64,000 nucleotides of DNA from Phocaeicola paurosaccharolyticus JCM 15092 (GTDB taxonomy: Bacteria > Bacteroidota > Bacteroidia > Bacteroidales > Bacteroidaceae). The notes beneath the pieces are model-generated. The model did not search any database, was not told the DNA's origin, and saw only the letters and a program-made list of their open reading frames with translations. Location: NCBI RefSeq assembly GCF_000613805.1, contig NZ_BAJR01000001.1, forward strand, positions 124,001-188,000, in the 5' to 3' direction. Below are positions 1-9,573 of the stretch, piece by piece. The translations under genes and the position numbers were made by a program. Every line of letters starts with the position of its first letter. Position 1 is the first letter of the stretch.

Positions 1-2640
1 ACTGAAAGCACCACTGCTTATAGGTAATATCACCTCTTCCCAGCGCTTGTTAGTTGATGGATTGTATAGAGAAACCAATGTCTTCTTTCTAGCCTTGTCG
101 GTAAGAAATGATGATATATCGCTGTTCTCATCAATCTCCATGCCATCAATTTTCTCAATGATATCACCGGCTTTAACTTTTGAAACAGAGGTGTCGAATG
201 GGCCTTTCTCTATTACCTCTTCAATTTTCATACCTTTCCCGTTATAAGATTGGTCGTATAGTACTCCTAGGTTAGCTGTAATATTTGAACTATTTGATTT
301 TCTGTATCCTGATCCGGTATGAGATACATTTAGCTCTCCCAAAAGTTCACTGAGCATTTCTGAGAAGTCGTAGTTGTTGTTTATATGAGGAAGGAACTTT
401 CTGTATGTATCAGTGACAGCATTCCAGTCCACTCCATGCATATTTACATTATAGAAACGCTTATTTTCCTCTTTATATATATGGTTGAACATATACTCAC
501 GCTCTTTCACCAAATCCATCTTCAGTTTAGCACTTGCTGTGATAGACTTTAATGTCTCTGAAGATAGGTCCATTTTCTGCATATTCCCTTTTCCTAAAAG
601 GAATAGATTTTTGCCATCTTTGTCCATCTCTATGGATGCCCATCCGCTGTTCATCTTGTGAAGAAGTTTAGTATCCTTCTTTCTGAGATCTATTTTCCAC
701 ATGTCATAGCCTTTCTCGAATGAAGACAGATAGTATAGTTTTTCTCCATCTTTCGAGATTGCAGCATCGCATAGGTCAGAAGAGTTTGGTGTGAGACGTA
801 CAATTCTATCTTCAATGTTATCAAGTTCAATTATAATACTCTTTGTACTATCCTTATCTGATTTCTCATCACTCTTTTTCTTTTTGTTCTTGTTGCTCTT
901 TTTTTTGTCGTCACCGCTCGCTTTTGAAGGAGTCTTGACCTTCTCAACCTCTTTTAAGAGTTCATAGTCCTCCTTACTCATAGAGAACTTACGGTAGGCG
1001 TCCTTGTTAAGGAAAACCAACATAACATCACTCAATGAGCCCCAAGAGGCATGGTTACGCATACCATAGCGCTCTGTAAGGAATAGGATTGCGTTTCCGT
1101 CAAGCACCCATCTTGGTGACTCGCTTGTATATCCACTATTTGTCAGGTTAGTTATAGAGCCACCTTGGGCACTCACGAGACCTATATCTGAATATGGATC
1201 ATGTTTGTTGCCAATAAATTCCAGAGTAAACCATTTCCCATCAGGTGACCATGAGTAGTCGAAACCTCCTGAAGTACTATACCATGTCAATCCATCGGTA
1301 ACTTGGCGTACCTTTTTTGTAGCAAAATTGTAGACCATGAGTTTCTTCCTGTCCTGGATAAACGCAAGCTCCTTACCATCAGGAGAAAATTTAGGGTAGG
1401 CTCTTTCAATATCCTTTGAGGGTAGTAAGATCTCTTCGTTTATAATTGTTGCATTTGGGAAATTTGGGTCATCTTTTCGCTCTATCTTTGCAATTACTAT
1501 CTGCCAGTTGCCATCTCTCTCAGTAGCGTATGCCAATATCCTGTTGTCTGTTCCGAAAGAGAGTCCTTCCTCAGCTTGAGGAGTGTGAGTAATCTGCTTT
1601 GTTGTAGTGTAGTCGGCTGATGTGACAAATACCTCACCACGCTCTATAAAAGCTACTTGTTTGCCGTCAGGAGATACTGTAGCGGATGTAGAATTGCCAC
1701 CGATATTAATCTCTGCTATATCATCTTTGTCATCGTTTATCAGATCAATATTTAATTTCTGTGCTTTACCATTTGTTCCCTGTGTATATATTTCGCCGTC
1801 GTATGTGTAGCATAATGTGCCATTAGAAGCGACAGAGAGAAATCTGACAGGGTTCTTTTGGAATGATGTAACAGGCTTAACCTCATTAGTATTATCTAAA
1901 GCTAGATAGTATACATTCATACTGCCATTGTTTCTCTCACTTAAGAAATATATGCCTTTATTATCAGGGGAGAAAGAAGGGTTTCTGTCTTCACCCGCAT
2001 GAGCAGTAAGATTCTTATGTACTTTGTTCTTAGCATCATATAACCATATATCACGTGTTATTGATGATGTATGGTGCTTTCTCCACTCATTCTCGAATCC
2101 TTTGTTGTCCTGATAGATTAAGCTATTACCATCTGATGATAGATTCGCCATCTCTGCGGGAGTAGCAAGAACCTGTACTGTTCTACCACCATTTACTGGA
2201 ACTTTATATAGTTCGGTCAATGATGATGTAGGGAAGAGTGCACTTTTTGCAGGATCTTGTAACGAGGCAGTGAAATAGATATAATTATCATCTTTAGAGA
2301 ATGTTGAAGGAAGCTCATTTGCCGAGTTCTGAGAAAGCTTTTTTGCACTTCCTCCATCAGCATCCATAATGAAGACATCGTTGCCTCCATCTCTATCGCT
2401 TGCAAAGGCAATTTTCTTACCGTCATTAGACCAGATAGGGGTGGATTCATAAGATGATTGAGTGGTAAGCTGTAATGCTTTTCCTCCATTTACTGGAACT
2501 TTGTATATATCACCTTTGTAACAGAATGCAATGTTTGAGCCATCAGGAGAAATTTTTACATCTCTTAGCCAGAGAGGGGTAATCCCATAGCTACTTAATG
2601 TTGTTATCGCTAAACAACCTGCAACAATAAATTTTTTCAT
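1..2640 (-). CDS. Tricorn-like S41 protease with beta-propeller and PDZ domain (3' end outside window)
   Basis: One open frame runs from ATG at 2640 to the left edge without a stop, giving 880 codons. It starts with a signal peptide (MKKFIVAGCLAITTLSSYG), so the product is exported. Repeats of the type SPDG/SNDGKKIAFASDRDG over the first ~570 residues form a WD40-like/tricorn propeller. A Lys/Ser/Asp-rich linker follows near residues 575-600. The tricorn core domain contains HGVDW and NVSHTG (Ser773-His774, equivalent to the catalytic Ser-His of tricorn protease). A PDZ domain (AGDIIEKIDG) lies near residue 820-865. The S41 domain with the nucleophile Ser must lie to the left of the window. 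Likely role: periplasmic peptide degradation or quality control; the substrate is unknown. Confidence 0.9.
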   Translation of the reverse strand, partial: MKKFIVAGCLAITTLSSYGITPLWLRDVKISPDGSNIAFCYKGDIYKVPVNGGKALQLTTQSSYESTPIWSNDGKKIAFASDRDGGNDVFIMDADGGSAKKLSQNSANELPSTFSKDDNYIYFTASLQDPAKSALFPTSSLTELYKVPVNGGRTVQVLATPAEMANLSSDGNSLIYQDNKGFENEWRKHHTSSITRDIWLYDAKNKVHKNLTAHAGEDRNPSFSPDNKGIYFLSERNNGSMNVYYLALDNTNEVKPVTSFQKNPVRFLSVASNGTLCYTYDGEIYTQGTNGKAQKLNIDLINDDKDDIAEINIGGNSTSATVSPDGKQVAFIERGEVFVTSADYTTTKQITHTPQAEEGLSFGTDNRILAYATERDGNWQIVIAKIERKDDPNFPNATIINEEILLPSKDIERAYPKFSPDGKELAFIQDRKKLMVYNFATKKVRQVTDGLTWYSTSGGFDYSWSPDGKWFTLEFIGNKHDPYSDIGLVSAQGGSITNLTNSGYTSESPRWVLDGNAILFLTERYGMRNHASWGSLSDVMLVFLNKDAYRKFSMSKEDYELLKEVEKVKTPSKASGDDKKKSNKNKKKKSDEKSDKDSTKSIIIELDNIEDRIVRLTPNSSDLCDAAISKDGEKLYYLSSFEKGYDMWKIDLRKKDTKLLHKMNSGWASIEMDKDGKNLFLLGKGNMQKMDLSSETLKSITASAKLKMDLVKEREYMFNHIYKEENKRFYNVNMHGVDWNAVTDTYRKFLPHINNNYDFSEMLSELLGELNVSHTGSGYRKSNSSNITANLGVLYDQSYNGKGMKIEEVIEKGPFDTSVSKVKAGDIIEKIDGMEIDENSDISSFLTDKARKKTLVSLYNPSTNKRWEEVILPISSGAFS

Positions 2641-2663
2641 TTTTAATCTTTTTGTCCTTTTTG

Positions 2664-2671
2664 CAAAGATA
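2664..2671 (-). promoter_or_regulatory. -7 element of the tricorn-like gene
   Basis: TATCTTTG on the minus strand matches the Bacteroidota -7 consensus TAnnTTTG. It lies 24 bp before the ATG at 2640, giving a leader of roughly 17 nt. Confidence 0.6.
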
Positions 2672-2708
2672 GGTAAAATGGGATATTAGCAAAAAAAAGA
2701 GATATTTA

Positions 2709-2741
2709 TTTGGATTATATCCATATAAAATCTTATCTTTG
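2709..2741 (+). promoter_or_regulatory. Promoter of tRNA-Gln
   Basis: A -33-type TTTGG (2709-2713) is followed after 20 bp by TATCTTTG (2734-2741). Both elements and their spacing fit the Bacteroides housekeeping promoter. The tRNA begins 27 bp later. Confidence 0.7.
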
Positions 2742-2767
2742 CACCGCAATTGAAAAATGCATGCGAT

Positions 2768-2838
2768 TGGACTATGGTGTAATGGTAGCACAACAGGTTT
2801 TGGTTCTGTTTGTCCAAGTTCGAATCTTGGTAGTCCAA
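2768..2838 (+). tRNA. tRNA-Gln (anticodon TTG)
   Basis: The acceptor stem is a perfect 7-bp pair, TGGACTA (2768-2774) with TAGTCCA (2831-2837), plus discriminator A. The D arm is GTGT/GCAC. The anticodon stem ACAGG/TCTGT (one G-T pair) encloses loop TTTTGGT, giving anticodon TTG. The T arm is CCAAG-TTCGAAT-CTTGG. The 3' CCA is not encoded. The gene stands alone between its own promoter and its own terminator. Confidence 0.95.
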
Positions 2839-2844
2839 CATAAG

Positions 2845-2886
2845 AAATCGGGAATATCTGTAAAGATGTTCCCGATTTTCTTTTTT
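2845..2886 (+). terminator. Intrinsic terminator of tRNA-Gln
   Basis: AAATCGGGAA and TTCCCGATTT form a 10-bp stem around a 14-nt loop, followed by TTCTTTTTT. It lies just past the tRNA. Confidence 0.85.
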
Positions 2887-3371
2887 AACGCGTATACCTA
2901 TCTTTCTTGATGATCCGTTATTATGCTTTAAGATTTGTAGTGGCCCAACGTAAAAGGTTAATCCACTATAGTTATTTTATATAACATCTTATTCTGTATA
3001 ATAAGGAATTATCTCACTCATTAATATGAGTGATTAGACAAATTTTATTCATTGTCCAGCAATGTTTTTCGTTTGCCAGCGTCATCCGATCCGTTGTCGT
3101 CGCCGTCTGACAAGTTGGCGTTGACGACCTATCAGTTGCCGTCGCCGTCTGAAGATTATCTCTTGTTATAGCCCTATTTATCGCAGTTTGTGATGCAAAA
3201 GAATGGGCAAATTACTACGATTTATTTTTCTTTGATTAGTATAAAGTAATCATCGAAGTTTCTAACTATAAGCCTTATTTGACAAATCCGCAATAATAAT
3301 GTTATTGCTGCATTATTCTGCTCTGTAATATAGGATTCCAAGACGTATGTAAGAGAATCAGACATTTCTCT
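2887..3371. other. Intergenic region with a GC-rich tandem repeat
   Basis: I see no convincing gene here. The notable content is a GC-rich block at 3072-3155, described separately. The flanks are AT-rich, and a 24-codon ATG frame near 2910 has no supporting signals. Confidence 0.5.
3072..3155. repeat. 21-bp-period GC-rich tandem repeat (four diverged units)
   Basis: Units begin at 3072, 3093, 3114 and 3135, each 21 bp and each opening with T/GTTG. Units 2 and 4 are nearly identical: CGTCGCCGTCTGA is shared, and 18 of 20 bases match across 3091-3110 and 3133-3152. Units 1 and 3 are more diverged. The block is far more GC-rich than its surroundings. Confidence 0.6.
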
Positions 3372-3980
3372 TTAGAAGTTAACTGAGCAGAAAAGGGTTA
3401 CCAAAAATGGCACGCTGAAATCTACAATGAATCCGTGGAATATAGATACTATGGCATATTCTTTACCACAACAGCGAGTTATTATTGGTAGGGTAGTATC
3501 CATTGTTGTTGCTCCTCCGGCTGAGATTGGGGCAAGGTTGCCGAACCATCTTACCATAAGTGGTGCAAAAAGAAGGGTGATTACCTCTCTGCCTATATTG
3601 CTTATAAGGGCCAATATGCCTAGCTCAGCCCCTTTGTATTCAGTTATGAAAATGCTGCTTAAGGAGTAATATCCGAAACCTGATCCTACTGCCATGCACT
3701 CGCTCATGCTCCTTTCGGGGAGTAAAAAGCTCACCACCAAGCATCCTGTAAGGGTGCCGAGAATTGTCATAACAGGCAGAAGGAGTAGCCCTGGATTGAG
3801 GGTATGGAAACGATTTATGCTCTCAGGATTGTTTCCAACAGAAATGCCTACGCTGAACATAAGAGCACATAGCGTATAAAAGCTCCATTGACTGTTTTGA
3901 ATATCTATAGGTAATAAGTCGGTCATTCCAAGAATGATTCCGACAATAAAGAACGACACTATAATAAGGCTTCCTTTCAT
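3372..3980 (-). CDS. lysO: LysO-family L-lysine exporter, large subunit (DUF340)
   Basis: This 202-aa membrane protein starts MKGSLIIVSFF. The frame extends upstream of 3980, but the ATG at 3980 overlaps the stop of the upstream gene in an ATGA, which fixes the start. Several hydrophobic helices and the motif GSGFGYYSLSSI followed by ELG are typical of the LysO (DUF340, E. coli YbjE) C-terminal domain. The family exports lysine. In many Bacteroidota the ~300-aa protein is encoded as two adjacent genes, as here. Translational coupling suggests that both parts assemble together. Confidence 0.8.
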   Translation of the reverse strand: MKGSLIIVSFFIVGIILGMTDLLPIDIQNSQWSFYTLCALMFSVGISVGNNPESINRFHTLNPGLLLLPVMTILGTLTGCLVVSFLLPERSMSECMAVGSGFGYYSLSSIFITEYKGAELGILALISNIGREVITLLFAPLMVRWFGNLAPISAGGATTMDTTLPIITRCCGKEYAIVSIFHGFIVDFSVPFLVTLFCSVNF

Positions 3981-4255
3981 GCTCTTTTTTTCTCTCTTTT
4001 TGAAAAATGTTTCCATAATAACCGTGCGGCAATTAAACTGCCTAAAAGTCCCGCAATGGTTATAGCTATTGCCTCCATACCAATAACAGGCAATGCTTTT
4101 ATTATCTCTTTGTTTCCTCCAACCTCTATTCCGAGAAGGAGTAATAGAGCCCAAATAAGGATTGTGATGGCATTATTGATGAACTTAACTTTTCTTTTAC
4201 GAAGTAAGTATCCTACAAGCATACCTGTGAACATGAAACCTATTACAATGAACAT
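3977..4255 (-). CDS. lysO: LysO-family exporter, small N-terminal subunit
   Basis: A 92-aa, very hydrophobic protein: MFIVIGFMFTGMLVGYLLRK, then a helix and the motif LLLLLGIEVGGN, typical of the LysO N-terminal half. It ends in KREKKRA and its TGA overlaps the ATG of the large-subunit gene by four bases. It is probably one half of a split transporter. I infer the substrate (lysine) from the family only. Confidence 0.75.
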   Translation of the reverse strand: MFIVIGFMFTGMLVGYLLRKRKVKFINNAITILIWALLLLLGIEVGGNKEIIKALPVIGMEAIAITIAGLLGSLIAARLLWKHFSKREKKRA

Positions 4256-4376
4256 CTATCTATATTATTTTGGCTTTAGTCATATAATCTCTGTAAAATT
4301 ATAAAAAAAGCACTATTTACAAATCTATTGTTCCGTTCAAATGTTTGCTAACTTATAATGTAAAACCATTATTTTG

Positions 4377-4384
4377 TATATTTG
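4377..4384 (+). promoter_or_regulatory. -7 element of mutS
   Basis: TATATTTG lies 34 bp before the GTG start at 4419. A purine-rich AAGAAAGGG precedes that start. Confidence 0.55.
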
Positions 4385-4418
4385 CATTACATAAATTAAA
4401 AAAGAAAGGGCATAAGTT

Positions 4419-7029
4419 GTGGCAAATGATGTGGTAATGACACCAATGATGAAACAATTCTTTGAATTGAAATCCAAACATCCTGATGCGATAATGCTTT
4501 TCAGATGTGGTGACTTTTATGAAACATACTCTGAAGATGCAGCCGTAGCCTCAGAAATATTGGGTATAACTCTTACAAGGCGAGCTAATGGGCAGGGTAA
4601 GAGTGTTGAGATGGCTGGATTCCCTCATCATGCTCTTGATACATATCTGCCAAAGCTTATACGAGCAGGAAAACGTGTTGCTATATGTGATCAGCTTGAA
4701 GACCCTAAACTTGCTAAAAAACTAGTTAAACGTGGTATTACTGAGCTTGTGACACCTGGTGTTGCAATAGGTGACAGCGTTTTATCATATAAAGATAATA
4801 ACTTCCTTGCATCCGTACATTTCGGAAAATCATCTTGCGGTGTTGCTTTCCTTGATATCTCTACAGGTGAGTTCCTTACTTCTCAAGGTACATTCGACTA
4901 TATTGATAAGCTTCTTAATAATTTCTCTCCTAAAGAGGTTCTATACGAAAGAGGAAAGAAGGGTATGTTTGAGGGTAATTTCGGAAGTAAATATTGTACT
5001 TTCGAACTTGAGGACTGGGTCTTCACAGAGGCTACAGCAAAGGAGAGACTGCTTAAACATTTCGATGTAAAGAATCTAAAAGGATTCGGAGTCGAGCATC
5101 TGAAAGATGGTATTATTGCTTCGGGAGCTATACTTCAATATCTTGAATATACTCAACATTATCAGATAGGACACATCACCTCCTTGTCTCGTATAGAGGA
5201 GGACAGGTTCGTACGACTCGACAAGTTTACTGTACGCAGTCTTGAACTTATTGGATGTATGAACGAAGATGGTAAGAGCCTTCTCGATATTATCGACAAG
5301 ACAATTAGTCCTATGGGAGCACGTATGCTAAAGAGATGGATAGTGTTTCCTCTGAAGGATGAAAAGAGCATAAACGACAGACTGAATGTAGTTGAATATT
5401 TTTTCAGAGACCCTGATTTTAAGGATTTCATAGAAGAGAAACTACATCTTATAGGCGATCTTGAGAGAATTGTATCTAAGGCTGCTGTAGGTAGAATATC
5501 TCCTCGTGAGATTGTGCAACTTAAAGTTGCCTTGCAGGCTATAGAGCCTATAAAGAATGCATGTCTGAATGCAGAGAACGAAAGCCTTAGAAATATTGGA
5601 GAGAAACTCAATACATGTGTCGAAATTCGTGACAGGATAGCTAAAGAGGTAAAGAATGATCCTCCTGTGCTTCTCAATAAAGGGGGAGTTATAGCAGATG
5701 GCGTAAGTAATGAACTTGATGATCTGAGAAGAATAGCTTTCTCGGGAAAAGATTATCTTCTTCAGATTCAGCAGCGTGAGATTGAGAATACAGGTATATC
5801 TAGTCTAAAAATAGCATACAATAATGTTTTCGGCTACTATATTGAGGTGCGAAATTCTCATAAGGAGAAAGTACCTTCTGAATGGATAAGAAAGCAGACA
5901 CTTGTAAATGCAGAGAGATATATCACTCAGGAGCTTAAGGAGTATGAGGAGAAGATTCTGGGGGCTGAGGATAAGATTCTATCCCTTGAGGCAAAGCTTT
6001 ATAATGACCTTGTAGTATCGTTGGCAGATATATTCCATCTATACAGATTAATGCAAATCAGATAGCAAGAGTAGACTGTCTTCTGGCATTTGCAAACGAT
6101 GCAAAAGAGAATAACTATGTACGTCCTGTTATATCTGATGATGATATGCTTGATATTAAGCAGGGACGCCATCCTGTAATCGAGAAGCAACTTCCTTTAG
6201 GGGAGAGATATATTGCAAATGATGTATATCTTGATACAGAAAGCCAGCAGATTATAATAATAACCGGTCCTAATATGGCCGGTAAGTCAGCTCTTCTCAG
6301 ACAGACAGCACTTATTACGCTGCTTGCACAGATTGGCTCCTTTGTGCCTGCTGAAAGTGCTCACATAGGCCTTGTAGATAAGATATTCACCCGTGTTGGT
6401 GCAAGTGATAATATTTCAGTAGGTGAGTCTACCTTTATGGTGGAGATGAATGAGGCTTCAAATATCCTCAACAATGTCTCTCCAAGAAGCCTTGTTCTCT
6501 TTGATGAACTTGGTAGAGGAACTTCTACATATGATGGCATATCAATAGCTTGGGCCATTGTTGAGTATATACATGAGCATCCTAGGGCAAAGGCGAGGAC
6601 TCTTTTTGCAACTCATTATCATGAACTTAATGAGATGGAGAAGTCGTTCAACAGAATCAAAAATTATAATGTATCTGTAAAAGAGGTTGACAATAAGGTT
6701 CTGTTTCTACGTAAGTTGGAGAGAGGAGGTAGTGAGCACTCATTTGGTATACATGTGGCTAAGATGGCGGGTATGCCTAAGAGCATTGTTAAGCGTGCTA
6801 ATGACATACTGCATCAGTTGGAGAGTGATAATCGTCAGCAGGGCATAGCTAAACCTACAGCTGAGATTGCACAGACAAGGATGGTATGCAACTAAGTTTC
6901 TTCCAACTTGATGACCCTATACTATGTCAGATCAGAGATGAAATACTTCACCTTGATGTAAACAACCTGACACCTGTTGAGGCTTTGAATAAGCTCAATG
7001 ATATAAAGAAAATTATAAAGGGAAAGTAA
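4419..7029 (+). pseudogene. mutS: DNA mismatch repair protein MutS, broken by two single-base deletions
   Basis: MutS recognises mismatches and small loops and starts repair. The GTG start gives [14 protein letters not shown], as in Bacteroides MutS. The mismatch-binding GDFYE is intact. Frame 1 covers 4419-6065. Homology then continues one base back ([20 protein letters not shown]) to 6895, with Walker A GPNMAGKS and Walker [10 protein letters not shown], and then one base back again ([12 protein letters not shown]) to TAA at 7027-7029. The breaks lie near 6027-6029 and 6879-6880, each consistent with one lost base. Repairing both would give about 870 aa, normal for the family. No slippery heptamer is seen. 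This is either a true double loss or sequence error; similar breaks elsewhere in the window favour error. Confidence 0.85.
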
Positions 7030-7042
7030 GTACTTTCCCTTT
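7017..7042 (+). terminator. Hairpin overlapping the mutS stop codon
   Basis: AAAGGGAAAGTA (7017-7028) pairs perfectly with TACTTTCCCTTT (7031-7042) around a 2-base gap. The left arm includes the last codons and most of the TAA. The U tract is short (CCCTTTCTG). Confidence 0.5.
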
Positions 7043-7154
7043 CTGTTACAGAGAATAATAAGATAGTTTGTTTAGACAAGCAATAGAGTAGGGTTAGCTA
7101 TCTTTTTGCTATAAGGATTTTTATTCATAAAGAGTTGTGTAGAGATAAAAAATG

Positions 7155-7162
7155 TATATTTG
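7155..7162 (+). promoter_or_regulatory. -7 element upstream of the flippase gene
   Basis: TATATTTG lies about 95 bp before the ATG at 7258, implying a ~90-nt leader and a separate transcription unit for the flippase and GT2 genes. Confidence 0.5.
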
Positions 7163-7257
7163 TAATAGGTACAGTGGAAGAAATTGAGTACAAATTATGA
7201 CTATACCATTAATCAAATAATCTTTATACTATAATATCGGGTTTGAAATGAACTAAT

Positions 7258-8778
7258 ATGGGAGAACGTGTACAAAAAAGTTTGATAAATGCTAAAGTAA
7301 ATCTTTTATTTTACTTTTTGTCTCTGTTCTTTTCATTCTATTCAAGAAAGATTTTTCTAGATTGCTTAGGCATTGATTTCATAGGACTTACAGGCACTTT
7401 AGGGAATATTCTTGGGTATCTTAATCTAGCTGAACTAGGTATTGGTGGAGCAGTCAGTATATTTCTTTATAAACCTTTGCTACAGAAAGACCGTAGATCA
7501 ATTCAAGAGATACTATCTCTCTTAGGTTTCCTCTATCGTAGGATAGGATTATTTATTGGTGCAGCCGGTATATTAGTAAGTTTATTCTTTCCTTTAATCT
7601 TTTCTCAAGCAGATCTTAGTTTAGGTATAGTATATTTTGTATTCTATTCTTTTTTGGGCTCGTCTCTAATAGGTTATTTCATTAATTATAGGCAGATTCT
7701 GCTTACTGCAGATCAGAAGAACTACTTAGTATCAATCTATTTCCAATCTGCCGGATTGATAAAAACAGCCCTTCAGATATGGCTGGCATATAAGTTTAAG
7801 AATCTATATGTTTGGGTAGCTATTGAATTTATTTTCTCGGTTTTTGCTTGTATAATACTAAATTGGAGGATAAATCGTGAGTATCCTTGGTTGGTTACTA
7901 ATCCAAAAAATGGTAAGGAGTTACTTGAAAAGTACCCATCTATAATAAAAAATACAAAACAGATTTTCATTCACAAGTTCAAGGATTTCCTTCTTACACG
8001 TAGTGATGAGCTCTTTATTTTTGTCTTTGTATCATTAAAGATGGTAGCTTTCTATGGCAATTATTTGATGATTGTGAACAAAGTCACCTTGCTTATAAAC
8101 AGTGCTCTAGATTCTACGTTGGCAGGTGTAGGAAATTTAGTAGCCGAAGGAGATAAAAAAAATATGATGAAGGTCTTTTGGGAATTAATGGCTATCAGGC
8201 ATTTCTTCGCTGGCTTGTTCTGTTTTTCTATATATAATTTGCTTGAGCCATTTATCTCTTTATGGCTTGGTCCCGAATATATCTTGAATCACTCTATATT
8301 GGTAATGCTCCTTATATATACCTATATTGCTAATTCTCGTGGTGTAGTGGATATGTTCAATCACTCTCATGGATTATATGCAGACACATGGTCAGCTTGG
8401 GTAGAAGTTATAATAAATATATCTATAACATTTATTGTAGGTTATTTTTACGGCCTATTTGGTATCTTATTAGGTAAGATAGTAAGTGTTACTATAATAG
8501 TAATATTCTGGAAACCATATTACCTTTTCTCATCAGGTTTTAAGTTGCCTATATCAACATATTGGAATGGCACAATAAAGTATTATCTAATAAATGGTTT
8601 CTCTTTTATTTCAGCATATTTGGTTAGCAGTCACTTTGTAAAGATATCAATATCTAGTTTCCTGGATTTAGTAATATATGGCATTATTATAGTTGGATTA
8701 TATCTGATAATTAATATATTGCTGATGTATTTCTTTGGAAAAGGGACACGCTCATTAATAAAACGTTTTATAAAGTAA
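7258..8778 (+). CDS. Polysaccharide flippase (Wzx/MATE-like)
   Basis: This 506-aa protein has about twelve hydrophobic segments spread over its whole length, the pattern of the Wzx/MviN superfamily that flips undecaprenyl-linked oligosaccharides across the inner membrane. The N-terminus INAKVNLLFYFLSLFFSFYS and SIFLYKPLL are of the kind seen in Bacteroidota O-antigen/capsule transporters. A GT2 gene follows 5 bp later and a GT4 gene lies beyond it on the other strand, which supports a role in surface glycan export. The substrate is unknown. It is distinct from the second flippase at 56801. Confidence 0.8.
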   Translation: MGERVQKSLINAKVNLLFYFLSLFFSFYSRKIFLDCLGIDFIGLTGTLGNILGYLNLAELGIGGAVSIFLYKPLLQKDRRSIQEILSLLGFLYRRIGLFIGAAGILVSLFFPLIFSQADLSLGIVYFVFYSFLGSSLIGYFINYRQILLTADQKNYLVSIYFQSAGLIKTALQIWLAYKFKNLYVWVAIEFIFSVFACIILNWRINREYPWLVTNPKNGKELLEKYPSIIKNTKQIFIHKFKDFLLTRSDELFIFVFVSLKMVAFYGNYLMIVNKVTLLINSALDSTLAGVGNLVAEGDKKNMMKVFWELMAIRHFFAGLFCFSIYNLLEPFISLWLGPEYILNHSILVMLLIYTYIANSRGVVDMFNHSHGLYADTWSAWVEVIINISITFIVGYFYGLFGILLGKIVSVTIIVIFWKPYYLFSSGFKLPISTYWNGTIKYYLINGFSFISAYLVSSHFVKISISSFLDLVIYGIIIVGLYLIINILLMYFFGKGTRSLIKRFIK

Positions 8779-8783
8779 GGTTT

Positions 8784-9569
8784 ATGAAGTACTCAATAAT
8801 CACAATTAATCTCAATAATAGCGCAGGGCTTAAAAAAACTATTGAAAGTGTTGTTAACCAGACATTTCAGGACTTTGAATATATTATTATTGATGGAGGA
8901 TCTACTGATGGTAGCGTAGATATTATTAAGGAGTACTCTTCAAGAATAGACTATTGGGTTTCTGAACCTGATAGAGGTATCTATAATGCCATGAATAAAG
9001 GAATTATCCAAGCTCACGGTGAATATTTGAACTTTATGAACTCAGGAGATTACTTTTCAAAAAATACGATATTGGAAGAAATACATGCTGATTTGTCTTT
9101 TGATTTTGTATTTGGAAAAGCAAGAACAATACCTAATAATACTATTTTATCGCCTTCAAAAAATATTACCCTATATAGTTTGTGTACTACAGGGTTTAAT
9201 CATCAGGCTTTATTTGTGAGAAGAGATATCTTTTGCAAACATATGTTTGATGAGAAGTATAAAATGTTGAGTGATTGGAAATTCGTTGTGGAATCATTGA
9301 TTATTGATAACTGCAGTTATAAGGTTGTGGATATAGTTGTAGCTGATTATGATTTAGGAGGGATAAGCACAACATATATGGATAATGCAGTAAATGAGCA
9401 AAAGAGTATATTAAAAGAGTTATTACCTGAAAGGATTTGTTCAGATTATATATTCTTTAGAGAAATAAAAAGTCCGATATTGTATAAATTACCTTTTTTA
9501 TCAAAAAGATATAGATTTGAAAGATTAATTGATAAAGTAATTGGGCTTTATATTAAGGTATGTAAATAA
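8784..9569 (+). CDS. Family 2 glycosyltransferase
   Basis: The 261-aa product begins MKYSIITINLNNSAGLKKTI, the GT-A fold of GT2 enzymes such as WcaA/WcaE. It contains IIIDGGSTDGS, VSEPDRGIYNAMNKG and NSGD (the metal-binding region). It has no membrane segment, so it acts at the inner face of the membrane on a lipid-linked glycan. It follows the flippase by 5 bp and is probably co-transcribed. Donor and acceptor sugars cannot be inferred. Its stop lies 4 bp from the stop of the convergent GT4 gene. Confidence 0.87.
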   Translation: MKYSIITINLNNSAGLKKTIESVVNQTFQDFEYIIIDGGSTDGSVDIIKEYSSRIDYWVSEPDRGIYNAMNKGIIQAHGEYLNFMNSGDYFSKNTILEEIHADLSFDFVFGKARTIPNNTILSPSKNITLYSLCTTGFNHQALFVRRDIFCKHMFDEKYKMLSDWKFVVESLIIDNCSYKVVDIVVADYDLGGISTTYMDNAVNEQKSILKELLPERICSDYIFFREIKSPILYKLPFLSKRYRFERLIDKVIGLYIKVCK

Positions 9570-9573
9570 AAGG

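Noticed and set aside
2910-2984. 24-codon ATG frame after the tRNA terminator
   Set aside because: Too short, without a signal peptide, ribosome site or promoter element.
3072-3155. GC-rich repeats as a CRISPR array
   Set aside because: Units are contiguous, diverged, only 21 bp, without spacers, and no cas genes are present.
3981-4154. Upstream in-frame start of the large LysO subunit at 4154
   Set aside because: The extension reads through the small-subunit gene in another frame and has a non-membrane composition, while the ATGA overlap gives a clear start at 3980.
5162-5677. 171-codon minus-strand frame inside mutS
   Set aside because: It mirrors the well-supported MutS coding strand and has no family features, promoter or ribosome site.
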